Shown here in pieces: positions 27,234-34,852 of a stretch of 49,979 bases of DNA. Position numbers and translations under genes: made by a program. The stretch's first letter is position 1. Every line of letters starts with the position of its first letter. This stretch comes from Micromonosporaceae bacterium. GTDB lineage: Bacteria; Actinomycetota; Actinomycetes; Mycobacteriales; Micromonosporaceae. The stretch covers positions 1 to 49,979 of the forward strand of contig JAHRHA010000034.1 of NCBI GenBank assembly GCA_020027875.1. Direction: 5' to 3'. The notes beneath the pieces were generated by a model, which ran no database searches, was not told where the DNA came from, and saw only the letters and a list, made by a program, of their open reading frames with translations.

Positions 27234-27533
27234 ATGAGATGGAGTGTTAACCTCGTGGCCGAGGGTGACCGCGTGATGAGCCGCGAAGAGGTTGTGGAGC
27301 TCGCGGACGCAGTGGCCGCCTGGGGCGGGATCGCGGCCGGTATCGGCACCACCCGCTACGGCGCGCAGCTGATCGTCGACGCCGAAGACCGCGACACCGC
27401 GGTACGGCTGGCCAGCGCCGAGTTCGTCCGAGCCGCGGCTCAGGCAGGGCTGCCACCATGGCCGATCGCGGATGTCGGCGCCATTAGCGAAGCCGATGAC
27501 GCCCTGCCGCCTGAAGCCGGCCACCTCGAATGA
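27234..27533 (+). CDS. small alpha/beta protein of unknown function in the cox island
   Basis: 99 residues. The strand-helix order (WSVNLVAEG; REEVVELADAVAAWGG; YGAQLIVDAED; AVRLASAEFVRAAAQAG; WPIADVGAIS) suggests a ferredoxin-like or ACT-like fold, but this is only an inference from the pattern. ATG 27234 is 10 bases after the coxE stop with AGGGGA before it. Its last four bases (ATGA) overlap the next gene, so the two are translationally coupled. Confidence 0.65.
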   Translation: MRWSVNLVAEGDRVMSREEVVELADAVAAWGGIAAGIGTTRYGAQLIVDAEDRDTAVRLASAEFVRAAAQAGLPPWPIADVGAISEADDALPPEAGHLE

Positions 27534-27976
27534 TCAGGCTCGGTTCGCTCGCCGGGTACCCATTTGACGGGCCTCGCCTGCTCGGTGGGTGGACACCTCC
27601 GGCGAGCCCTGCGGTCTTCGCGATCATGTACAAGCCCGACCCCGAGACCAAATCCGAGACGTACGCCGTGATGTACGTCGGCCACGCCGACGACCTGTCC
27701 GCCGAGCGGCTTCCGTTCAACCACCCTCGGGCACAATGTTGGATCCGGCGGGCCGGCAACCAGTGGCGGGTATACATCTGTACCTACGTAGTACCCGGCG
27801 GACTTCGCTCGCACCGCGAACAGATCGCGCAGGAGCTTGCCGCGATCTATCGCCCGAGCTGCAACGAGGAGCAGTACGAACGGTCGTGGAAGGATCAATG
27901 GATCGGCGAGTACCAAGCGCCGACCGCCGGACCGCTCACTACTGGGCGAAACCCCGACGATCCGAACGGGCGATAA
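27530..27976 (+). CDS. GIY-YIG-like small protein
   Basis: 148 residues, not assigned with certainty. The order of features fits a GIY-YIG nuclease-like fold: VFAIMY (29-34) in the GIY position, YVG (49-51) in the YIG position followed by HADDL, a Glu (E97) in HREQIAQEL, and YRPSCN (107-112) like the closing P-x-x-N motif. A catalytic Arg right after YIG is not obvious; the nearest is R60. It is coupled to the 99-residue gene by an ATGA overlap and is last in the coxD-coxE transcript. A nuclease role within a CODH locus would be unexpected; it may instead be a binding or structural derivative. Confidence 0.55.
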   Translation: MIRLGSLAGYPFDGPRLLGGWTPPASPAVFAIMYKPDPETKSETYAVMYVGHADDLSAERLPFNHPRAQCWIRRAGNQWRVYICTYVVPGGLRSHREQIAQELAAIYRPSCNEEQYERSWKDQWIGEYQAPTAGPLTTGRNPDDPNGR

Positions 27977-27990
27977 CGCGTACCGCCGTA

Positions 27991-28020
27991 GGGAATTCCC
28001 ACCTGGGGCGGATCTAGAAT
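27991..28020 (+). promoter_or_regulatory. candidate promoter and palindrome upstream of the LysR gene
   Basis: A perfect 10-bp palindrome GGGAATTCCC (27991-28000) is followed by TAGAAT (28015-28020), a good -10 element 48 bases before the chosen LysR start. The palindrome overlaps the place where a -35 element would lie, so it could be a regulator site. Confidence 0.35.
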
Positions 28021-28068
28021 GGGCCGCGTTCAGGTGATCATTTGCAGCAGCCGTACGAAGGGAAGCGT

Positions 28069-29025
28069 GTGACGCCGACGCAGTTGCGCGCCTTCGCCGC
28101 CGTGGTGCGGCTGGGTTCGGTCAAGCGGGCGGCAGCGGAGTTGGAGGTATCCGAGGCCGCCGTCTCCCTGCACGTCGGGCGATTGCGTAGGGAACTCGGC
28201 GACAAGCTGTTCGTCCGCACGTCCTCGGGGCTGGCGTTCACGCCCGGCGGACTGCGTCTCGCCAGCAGGGCGGCCGAGATGTTGAGTCTGCAGGATCGCA
28301 CCATCCTTGAGGTGCGCCAGGCCGGCGGCGGCCGGCGGCTGTTACGTGTGGCAACCTCAGCCCTCTTCGCCGAGCACGCCGCACCTGGACTGATCGACCT
28401 CTTCGCCGACCGGGCGAACGATCTGGACGTTGAACTCAGCACCCACAGTCCGCGCCGGTTCGAGTCTTTGTTGCTCACCCGCACGGTTGACGTGGCGATT
28501 GGGCCCGATCCGACCAATCTTGACGCGTCGATTGTGAGTACTCATTTCCTCAACTACCAAGTGGTGGCCGTGGCCGCGCCGGACCATCCGATAACCAAGT
28601 TCCAGCCGGGCGTCAGCACGCTTCGCGAACAGACGTGGTTGCTCGGCCCGTCGGCCGCTGACGATAGCGGCGTCATTCCGGGCATGCTGCGACGCATCAA
28701 CGTGCCCGAGGAACATCAGCGAATCTTTCAAAGCCACGCGGCGGCGCTCGAAGAAGCTAAACGCGGCAAGGGATTGGCACTAGGTCTGTCCTTCGTGGTC
28801 TCCCAAGACCTCGCCAACGGCGATCTGAAGCGGATCTCGGCTGCATCGTTGCAGGCCCAGGGCGCTTGGAGCATCTTCACCCTCACTGAGCTCCAGGCGC
28901 CGCCAGCGGCCGCCGAGCTGACTCGCTTCGTTACGACGCCCCGCGCGACCCAGGCGATGTTGCGTGGCACCGGGGTCAGCCTCGGCCGGTTCAGGCCGTC
29001 GATCCACGTCACGCTCTGGAGCTAG
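28069..29025 (+). CDS. LysR-family transcriptional regulator
   Basis: 318 residues. N-terminal winged HTH: TPTQLRAFAAVVRLGSVKRA then VSEAAVSLHVGRLRRELG and LFVRTSSGLAFTPGG. The C-terminal substrate-binding domain includes VDVAIGPDPTN and VVAVAAPDHP. GTG 28069 is taken as the start because GAAGGGA lies at 28056-28062 and the HTH begins directly; an in-frame TTG at 28042 is weaker. It stands between coxD/E and the coxL1 set, convergent with coxL1 (8-base gap). It probably controls one or both cox operons, but its inducer is unknown. Confidence 0.88.
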   Translation: MTPTQLRAFAAVVRLGSVKRAAAELEVSEAAVSLHVGRLRRELGDKLFVRTSSGLAFTPGGLRLASRAAEMLSLQDRTILEVRQAGGGRRLLRVATSALFAEHAAPGLIDLFADRANDLDVELSTHSPRRFESLLLTRTVDVAIGPDPTNLDASIVSTHFLNYQVVAVAAPDHPITKFQPGVSTLREQTWLLGPSAADDSGVIPGMLRRINVPEEHQRIFQSHAAALEEAKRGKGLALGLSFVVSQDLANGDLKRISAASLQAQGAWSIFTLTELQAPPAAAELTRFVTTPRATQAMLRGTGVSLGRFRPSIHVTLWS

Positions 29026-29033
29026 CATCCCGC

Positions 29034-31466
29034 TCAGATTGGTGGCTGTGGGTTGCCATTCATGGCTTCCCACAGCCGCGACGGGGTCAGGGGCATGTCG
29101 ACGTGACGCAGGCCGTAGGGCTTGAGCGCGTCGAGGACCGCGTTCACGACGGCCGGGGGCGAGCCGACCGTGGCGGACTCGCCCACTCCCTTCGCTCCGA
29201 TCGGATGATGTGGCGACGGGGTCACGGTGAAACCCGTCTCCCAGTCGGGCACCTCGAGCGCGGTGGGGATGAGATAGTCCATCAGCGATCCGCCGAGGCA
29301 GTTGCCGCCCTCGTCGAAGGCGAGGATCTCCATGAGCGCCATGCCGACGCCGTCGGTGAGGCCGCCGTGCACCTGCCCCTCGATGATCATCGGGTTGATG
29401 CGGACGCCGCAGTCGTCGACGGCGATGAACCGCCGCACGGTGACGACGGCGGTCCCGGGGTCCACGTCGACGACGCAGATGTAGGCGCCGTGCGGGTTGG
29501 TGAGGTTCTCGGGGTTATAGCAGATCTGCGCCTCGAGCCCGCCCTCGATGCCTTCTGGCAGATCACCGGCGCCGTGTGCGCGCATCGCTACGTCCTGGAT
29601 CGTGACTGACTTGGCCGGGTCGCCGGCGACGTGGAAATAGCCCTTGTCCCACTGGAGATCGGCCACCGAGACTTCGAGCATTGCGGAGGCGATGAGCCGG
29701 GCCTTGTCGCGCACCTTTCGAGCGACCAGGGCCGCGGCGGCTCCGGACACCGCGGTGGAGCGACTGCCGTAGGTGCCGAGGCCGAACGGTGTCTGGTCGG
29801 TATCGCCGTGCACGACCTTGATGTCCGCGGGCGGGATGCCGATCTCCTCGGCGACGATCTGGGCGAACGTCGTCTCATGGCCCTGCCCCTGCGTCTGGCA
29901 GGACACCCGCAACACGGCTGTGCCGGTGGGGTGGACGCGCAATTCCGCGCCGTCGGCCATGCCAAGGCCGAGGATATCCATGTCCTTGCGTGGTCCGGCG
30001 CCGACGGCCTCGGTGAAGAAGGAGACGCCGATGCCCATCAGCTCCCCACGCGCACGTTTGTCTTCCTGCTCGCGGCGCAGCGCGGCGTAGTCGGCGATCC
30101 GTAGCGCCTCGCGCAGGGTGGGTTCGTAGTTTCCCGAGTCGTACACCCAGCCGGTCTTGGTCGTGTACGGGAACTGTTCGGGTCGCAGCAGGTTCTTCAG
30201 CCGCAGTTCGACAGGGTCCATCTTCAGCTCGTCCGCCAGGCAGTCGACCAGCCGCTCGACCAGGTACACGGCCTCAGTGATGCGGAACGAGCAGGAGTAG
30301 GCGACGCCGCCGGGGGCCTTGTTCGTGAAGACGGCCGTCATTGTGCAGTACGCGGCCTGAATGTCGTAGCTGCCGGTGAAGACCCCGAAGAAGCCGGCCG
30401 GATACTTGGTCGGCGCCGCGACACCGTTGAAGGCACCGTGATCGGCGAGCACATTGGTGCGGATGGCGAGGATTTTGCCGTCCCTGGTCGCCGCGATCTC
30501 GCCGTGCATGATGTAGTCGCGGGCGAAGGCGGTGCTGGTGAGATTCTCGGCGCGGTCCTCCGTCCACTTGACCGGCTTGCCGGTGAGTAACGAGCCGACG
30601 ATCGCGCAGATGTAGCCGGGGTAGATCGGCACCTTGTTCCCGAATCCGCCGCCGATGTCGGGGGAGATCACCCGGATGTTGTGTTCGGGTAGGCCGGCGA
30701 CGACCGCGTACAGCGTCCGGTGCGCGTGCGGTGCCTGCGTCGTGGACCACAGCGTGAGCGTGCCATCGACCGCGTCGTAGTCGGCGACCGCGCCGCAGGT
30801 CTCCAACGGCGCCGGATGGACCCGGGGATAGACCATGTCCTGGCGGACCACCACGTCCGCGCGAGCGAACACCGCGTCGGTCGCGGCCTTGTCTCCCGTT
30901 TCCCAGTCGAAGCAGTGATTGTCGGTCTTGCCCTCGAGATCATCGCGGATCACCGGCGACGACGGGTCGAGTGCGGCGCGGACGTTCACGACGGCGGGCA
31001 GTTGCTCGTACTCGACATCGATGAGCTCTAGGGCGTCCCGGGCCGCATAGCGATCCTCGGCGACGACAAAGGCGACCTCCTGCCCCTGGAAGCGGACCTT
31101 GTCTGTGGCGAGCACGGCCTGCATGTCGTTGGACAGGGTCGGCATCCAGGCCAAGCCCCTCTCGGCGAGCATCGCACCGGTGACGACCAGCTTCACTTTG
31201 GGATGCGCCTCGGCGGCGCTGACGTCGACGCTCACAATCCGTCCGTGCGCGATGGGTGCCCGGAGGATCGCCAGGTGCAGCATGCCGGGAAGCTGCAGGT
31301 CGTCGATGAAACGACCCTTGCCACGGATGAAGCGCGGATCCTCCTTGCGCAGCATCCGGCCGTGCCCCATCGGCGTGAGGTCGTTGTCCACAAACCGTTG
31401 CGTGGTTTCTCTCGCAAGCTTCGAGAAACTATGCGTGGTTTCTCTCGCAAGCTTCGAGAAACTCAT
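29034..31466 (-). CDS. coxL: CO dehydrogenase large subunit paralogue with a variant active-site loop (AYSCSFR)
   Basis: An 810-residue molybdenum hydroxylase large subunit. FRGQEV-like and GGGFGNKVPIYPG motifs, TQGQGHET and the catalytic Glu in GAKGVGES are present. The copper/CO loop reads AYSCSFR: Cys392 is kept, but the preceding residue is Ser391 (codon on plus 30294-30296) instead of the form I Arg. It is not form II, which has AYRGAGR. ATG 31466 overlaps the coxS1 stop (ATGA). The first 22 residues are a duplicated SFSKLARETT unit made by a 33-bp tandem repeat. It is last in a minus-strand coxM-S-L operon. It may be an atypical CODH or a related hydroxylase with altered affinity. Confidence 0.85.
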   Translation of the reverse strand: MSFSKLARETTHSFSKLARETTQRFVDNDLTPMGHGRMLRKEDPRFIRGKGRFIDDLQLPGMLHLAILRAPIAHGRIVSVDVSAAEAHPKVKLVVTGAMLAERGLAWMPTLSNDMQAVLATDKVRFQGQEVAFVVAEDRYAARDALELIDVEYEQLPAVVNVRAALDPSSPVIRDDLEGKTDNHCFDWETGDKAATDAVFARADVVVRQDMVYPRVHPAPLETCGAVADYDAVDGTLTLWSTTQAPHAHRTLYAVVAGLPEHNIRVISPDIGGGFGNKVPIYPGYICAIVGSLLTGKPVKWTEDRAENLTSTAFARDYIMHGEIAATRDGKILAIRTNVLADHGAFNGVAAPTKYPAGFFGVFTGSYDIQAAYCTMTAVFTNKAPGGVAYSCSFRITEAVYLVERLVDCLADELKMDPVELRLKNLLRPEQFPYTTKTGWVYDSGNYEPTLREALRIADYAALRREQEDKRARGELMGIGVSFFTEAVGAGPRKDMDILGLGMADGAELRVHPTGTAVLRVSCQTQGQGHETTFAQIVAEEIGIPPADIKVVHGDTDQTPFGLGTYGSRSTAVSGAAAALVARKVRDKARLIASAMLEVSVADLQWDKGYFHVAGDPAKSVTIQDVAMRAHGAGDLPEGIEGGLEAQICYNPENLTNPHGAYICVVDVDPGTAVVTVRRFIAVDDCGVRINPMIIEGQVHGGLTDGVGMALMEILAFDEGGNCLGGSLMDYLIPTALEVPDWETGFTVTPSPHHPIGAKGVGESATVGSPPAVVNAVLDALKPYGLRHVDMPLTPSRLWEAMNGNPQPPI
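31401..31463 (-). repeat. 33-bp tandem duplication inside the 5' end of coxL1
   Basis: A 30-base unit, beginning CGTGGTTTCTCTCGCAAGCT on the plus strand, occurs at 31401-31430 and again at 31434-31463 with no mismatch, giving a period of 33. In the coxL1 frame it encodes SFSKLARETT twice. Each unit also contains inverted arms GTTTCTC and GAGAAAC, so the message could fold near the ribosome-binding region. Confidence 0.9.
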
Positions 31467-31960
31467 GGCGGGCTGCCCACGTCCGCCGACGTGCGCGTGC
31501 CCGCTTCCTCGGCGGCGGCCCACTGGACCGAGCGAACGATCGAGGCGTAGCCGGTGCAGCGGCAGATCTGGCCGGAGATCGCCTCCCGGATCTCCGGCTC
31601 CGACGGGCTCGGATTCCTGTCGAGCAGGGCTCGGGCCGTCATCAGCATCCCTGGCGTACAGAATCCGCACTGCAATCCGTGGCAGTGCATGAAACCGCGC
31701 TGGATCGAATCAAGCTCGCCGAACTGCTCGAGCCCCTCGACGGTGCGCACCTCGTGTCCCCCCGCCATCGCGGCCAGCACCGTGCACGCCTTCACCGGCT
31801 CGCCGTCGAGCCAGACGGCGCAGGCGCCACAGTTACTCGTATCGCACCCCCAGTGAGTGCCGGTCAGAGCCAGGTGGTCGCGCAGAAAGTGCACCAGCAG
31901 CAGCCGCCCCTCCACGTCGCGGGTCACCTGCTCACCGTTGACCGTCATCGTGACCTGCAT
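31463..31960 (-). CDS. coxS: CO dehydrogenase small subunit, [2Fe-2S] protein (set 1)
   Basis: 165 residues. The N-terminal plant-type [2Fe-2S] domain has C39, C44, C47 and C59 ([16 protein letters not shown]). The C-terminal helical domain binds the second cluster through C98, C101, C133 and C135 (CGFC; CRC). It passes electrons from the Mo centre to the FAD subunit. ATG 31960 has AAGAGG upstream and lies 4 bases after the coxM1 stop; the 3' end overlaps coxL1. The C-terminal tail (TRTSADVGSPP) extends a little beyond the usual end. Confidence 0.92.
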   Translation of the reverse strand: MQVTMTVNGEQVTRDVEGRLLLVHFLRDHLALTGTHWGCDTSNCGACAVWLDGEPVKACTVLAAMAGGHEVRTVEGLEQFGELDSIQRGFMHCHGLQCGFCTPGMLMTARALLDRNPSPSEPEIREAISGQICRCTGYASIVRSVQWAAAEEAGTRTSADVGSPP

Positions 31961-31964
31961 CCTC

Positions 31965-32843
31965 TTACACCTCCCGGCCGTCGATGCGAGCGACCGCTCG
32001 TCGCAACGCACGCCTGGTCAGCTCGGCCGCGAGGTGACGCTTATAAGCCGCGCTGCCCCGCTGGTCGGTCACCGGCGCACAGTAAGCCGCCGCGATGGCG
32101 CCCGCCTCGGCGTAGAGATCCTCCGACGGCGCCCGGCCGCGCAGCGCCTGGGATATCGCGGGGATCCCGGTCGTATTCGGGCCCACGGCCGCGAGCCCGA
32201 CCCGGGCGTCGGTGATCACTCCACCCTCCACCCAGGCGGCGACACCGCAGGAGACCACAGGCCAGTCGCCGGCGCGACGCCCGACCTTCTCGTACGCGCT
32301 CGATCCGTGGGGTCGCACCGGAAAGCGCACCTCGGTGAGCATTTCCGCGTTACCGACCGCCGTCTCATACGGGCCGCGATAAAACTCGGCCATGCTCACG
32401 ACCCGCTCGCCGTCCAAGCCGCGGATCACACAGCTGGCGTCCACGGCCGTGCACACGGCGGAGAGGTCTTCGGACGGATCGGCCTGGCACAGGGCTCCGC
32501 CGATCGTGCCGCGGTTGCGTACAAGTGGATCAGCAATGACGCGCTCGGCGTCGTGGAAGATCGGGAACGAGCTGAGCAGTTCCGGACTCTCGAGCAGCTC
32601 GCGGTGGCGGGTCATCGCCCCGATCCTGATCCGCGTCGGCTCGACCTTGACGTAGCCGAGTTCGCCGTGCAGGTCGTTGATGTCGACCAGGTACTCGAAG
32701 TGCGCAAGGCGCAGCTTCATCATTGGCAGCAGACTGTGTCCACCGGCCACAAGGCGTGCCGTGGCGCCCAGTCTGGCCAGCAGCCCGATCGCATCGTCGA
32801 CACTCGTCGCGCGTTCGTAGTCAAACGGTGCGGGGACCTGCAT
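31965..32843 (-). CDS. coxM: CO dehydrogenase medium subunit, FAD-binding (set 1)
   Basis: A 292-residue FAD subunit of the xanthine dehydrogenase family. FAD motifs are AGGHSLLP (33-40) and TIGGALCQAD (113-122); the C-terminal domain ends with the DQRGSAAYKRHLA segment. It accepts electrons from CoxS and passes them to the quinone pool, directly or through partners. ATG 32843 is chosen (MQVPAPFDYE) with AAGGG upstream; the frame is open further but the family starts here. It is the first gene of the minus-strand operon. Confidence 0.92.
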   Translation of the reverse strand: MQVPAPFDYERATSVDDAIGLLARLGATARLVAGGHSLLPMMKLRLAHFEYLVDINDLHGELGYVKVEPTRIRIGAMTRHRELLESPELLSSFPIFHDAERVIADPLVRNRGTIGGALCQADPSEDLSAVCTAVDASCVIRGLDGERVVSMAEFYRGPYETAVGNAEMLTEVRFPVRPHGSSAYEKVGRRAGDWPVVSCGVAAWVEGGVITDARVGLAAVGPNTTGIPAISQALRGRAPSEDLYAEAGAIAAAYCAPVTDQRGSAAYKRHLAAELTRRALRRAVARIDGREV

Positions 32844-33146
32844 GGTCGAAGCCCTTCGCCTCGCGGTGGCACCAGCCATTGGGCCCATTGGGCGCCGCGA
32901 GTCTGCGCGTTGTCAACGGCGGCCTTAGCTCTGGCTTGACTTGGTTGATTCCCGGCAAAAGCGGCGTGACGCTCGTGTTCGACGATCGGCTCCGCGGCTC
33001 TCACGAGCGCCAGCCGTCGACCACGGGGGAGTAACGTAAGCAATAGCTTAATCAGCCGTTGCTTGTTGGTAGTCGGAAGTGCAAAATTTGCCGCGCACCA
33101 CCGGCGACGGTGCCGCCGGGTGCTGTCCGAGGAGAGGGCGTCGGTC
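32844..33146. promoter_or_regulatory. divergent regulatory region between the two cox operons
   Basis: About 300 bases separate coxM1 (minus) from the small gene before coxM2 (plus), so promoters for both sets should lie here. Visible elements are TTGACA on the minus strand (plus TGTCAA 32911-32916), TTGACT on the plus strand (32936-32941), and the dyad TAAGC-AATA-GCTTA at 33037-33050, which has the T...A dyad form of a LysR site. No well-spaced -35/-10 pair was identified, and no coding frame is convincing. Confidence 0.5.
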
Positions 33147-33410
33147 ATGGCGGTCGAATCGAGCGGGCACAGCAAGGGCAACCCGCGTTTTTACGAGCTC
33201 ATCGAGAACGCACCAAAGACAGGCAAAAGCCCCACGGTGTTTGCGTTTCCGCAGATCATCGAGTACCTCAAGGTGGCCGCCCAGCCGGTGCAGGGGCCGT
33301 GGCCGCCGCACCAGCAGCCCAGGCCCGATCCCGCGGCGGAGTCGATGCCGGTCGCGGTCGCGGACCCCGCGGCGGCCGGGGGCCCTGAGGCCGAACGCCA
33401 CGAGAACTGA
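33147..33410 (+). CDS. small hypothetical protein leading the second cox operon
   Basis: An 87-residue soluble protein. The N-terminal 50 residues (SKGNPRFYELIENAPKTGKS; TVFAFPQIIEYLKV) look folded, and the rest is Pro/Ala-rich and probably disordered. ATG 33147 has GGAGAGGG at 33131-33138. It is 15 bases before coxM2, which has its own GGGAGGC site, so it is the first gene of the coxM2-S2-L2-G operon. The function is unknown; an accessory role in this CODH is inferred from position. Confidence 0.65.
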   Translation: MAVESSGHSKGNPRFYELIENAPKTGKSPTVFAFPQIIEYLKVAAQPVQGPWPPHQQPRPDPAAESMPVAVADPAAAGGPEAERHEN

Positions 33411-33425
33411 CCAGGGAGGCCCAGC

Positions 33426-34301
33426 GTGTATCCGTCCCGGTTCCGCTATGAGGCGCCGCGCTCGATCGACGAAGCGGTTGCCCTGCTGCATCAGGGGGCT
33501 GGCGAGGCGAAGGTGCTCGCCGGCGGCCAGAGCCTGGTTCCGTTGCTGAAGCTTCGGTTTGCCGCACCGGAGCTGCTGGTGGACATCAACAGCCTGCCGG
33601 GTTTGGACTACCACCGGGTCGACGCGGACGGCACGATCCGTGTCGGAGCGCTGTGCCGGCATGCCGACTTGGAGCGCTCAACGATCCTCGCGACGCGGCA
33701 ACCGACCATGGCCGCGGCCGCTCGAGTCATCGCCGACCCCATAGTGCGCAATCGTGGCACGCTGGTCGGCTCGCTGTGTCACGCCGACCCGCAAGGCGAC
33801 TGGGCCTCGGTCGTCACCGCGCTCGGCGGCTACGTCACCGCGCAGGGATCAAGCGGGCGCCGCAACATCCCGATCGCGCAGTTCGTCACCGGCCCGTTCC
33901 AAAACGCCCTCGCCCACGACGAGGTCGCCGTCGAGGCCGTGATCCCGGCTCCGAAAGGGACGGTCGCCGGTGGCTATCTGAAGTTGGAGCGCCGCGTCGG
34001 CGACTTCGCTACGGCGGGGGCGGCCGTCGCACTTGAGATGTCAGGCGCGGTCGTCACGCGCGCCGGGATCGCTCTGACCGGTGTGGGTGGCTCGACGATC
34101 GACGCCGCCGATGCCGCGCATGCACTGGTCGGCGGCCCACTCACCGCCGACAGTATCGGGCGCGCCGCCGACCTGGCAGCGCAAGCCGCCCAGCCCAGGA
34201 CCGACCATCGGGGAAGTGCCGACTACAAGCGGCACATCGTGCGAACCTTCGTCGAGCGCATCCTGACCCGCGTCGCACAGCCAACGGAGAGGGCAGCCTG
34301 A
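33426..34301 (+). CDS. coxM: CO dehydrogenase medium subunit, FAD-binding (set 2)
   Basis: A 291-residue FAD subunit. The first FAD motif is AGGQSLVP (32-39); the second reads [10 protein letters not shown] (112-121), differing from the TIGG form in set 1. The C-terminal segment [13 protein letters not shown] is typical of the CODH FAD-subunit C-domain. It starts at GTG 33426 behind GGGAGGC and is followed one base after its stop by coxS2. It belongs to the canonical form I set with coxL2. Confidence 0.93.
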   Translation: MYPSRFRYEAPRSIDEAVALLHQGAGEAKVLAGGQSLVPLLKLRFAAPELLVDINSLPGLDYHRVDADGTIRVGALCRHADLERSTILATRQPTMAAAARVIADPIVRNRGTLVGSLCHADPQGDWASVVTALGGYVTAQGSSGRRNIPIAQFVTGPFQNALAHDEVAVEAVIPAPKGTVAGGYLKLERRVGDFATAGAAVALEMSGAVVTRAGIALTGVGGSTIDAADAAHALVGGPLTADSIGRAADLAAQAAQPRTDHRGSADYKRHIVRTFVERILTRVAQPTERAA

Positions 34302-34302
34302 C

Positions 34303-34833
34303 ATGAGCAGCTTGTTCGAGGAGATCCGTGAGCCGGTGGCGAGCGACGTGCCGGTGCGGCGGGTGAGCATCACGGTGAACGGCGAGAAGCGGACGGCCGA
34401 CGTTGAGCCGCGGCTGCTGCTGGCGCACCTGCTGCGTCAGGGCCTGGGACTGACCGGCACGCACACCGGCTGTGACACCTCCAACTGCGGTGCCTGCACG
34501 GTGCTGTTCGACGGAAAGGCGATCAAGAGCTGCACCATGCTCGCGGTGCAGGCCGACGGCCACGAGGTCACCACCGTGGAGGGCCTGGCCGGGCCCAGCG
34601 AGCTGCATCCGATCCAGGAGGGGTTCAAAGACGAGCACGGACTGCAGTGCGGCTTCTGCACACCAGGCATGATGCTCGCGGCCAAGGCCCTACTGGACGA
34701 GAACCCCGACCCCACCGAGGACGAGGTGCGGTGGGCGTTGTCGGGCAACCTCTGCCGTTGCACCGGCTACCAGAACATTGTCAAGTCCGTGCTGTGGGCC
34801 GCCCAAAAGTTGCAGTCACAGTCCGCAAGCTGA
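34303..34833 (+). CDS. coxS: CO dehydrogenase small subunit, [2Fe-2S] protein (set 2)
   Basis: 176 residues with both cluster sites complete: C57, C62, C65 and C77 ([16 protein letters not shown]), and C116, C119, C151 and C153 (CGFC; CRC). An extra stretch of about 18 residues precedes the usual [10 protein letters not shown] start, so a later start cannot be excluded, but ATG 34303 is tightly coupled to coxM2. It relays electrons between the Mo-Cu site and FAD. Confidence 0.93.
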   Translation: MSSLFEEIREPVASDVPVRRVSITVNGEKRTADVEPRLLLAHLLRQGLGLTGTHTGCDTSNCGACTVLFDGKAIKSCTMLAVQADGHEVTTVEGLAGPSELHPIQEGFKDEHGLQCGFCTPGMMLAAKALLDENPDPTEDEVRWALSGNLCRCTGYQNIVKSVLWAAQKLQSQSAS

Positions 34834-34852
34834 GCTAGACGGGAGCCTCATC

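Noticed and set aside
29034..31466. Calling CoxL1 a form II (CoxL-like) enzyme
   Set aside because: Form II proteins have AYRGAGR without the copper Cys. CoxL1 retains the Cys in AYSCSFR, so it is treated as a form I-related variant.
31467..31670. A longer coxL1 start up to 31670
   Set aside because: That extension lies inside coxS1 in another frame and is unlike any CoxL N-terminus; the ATGA-coupled start at 31466 is better.
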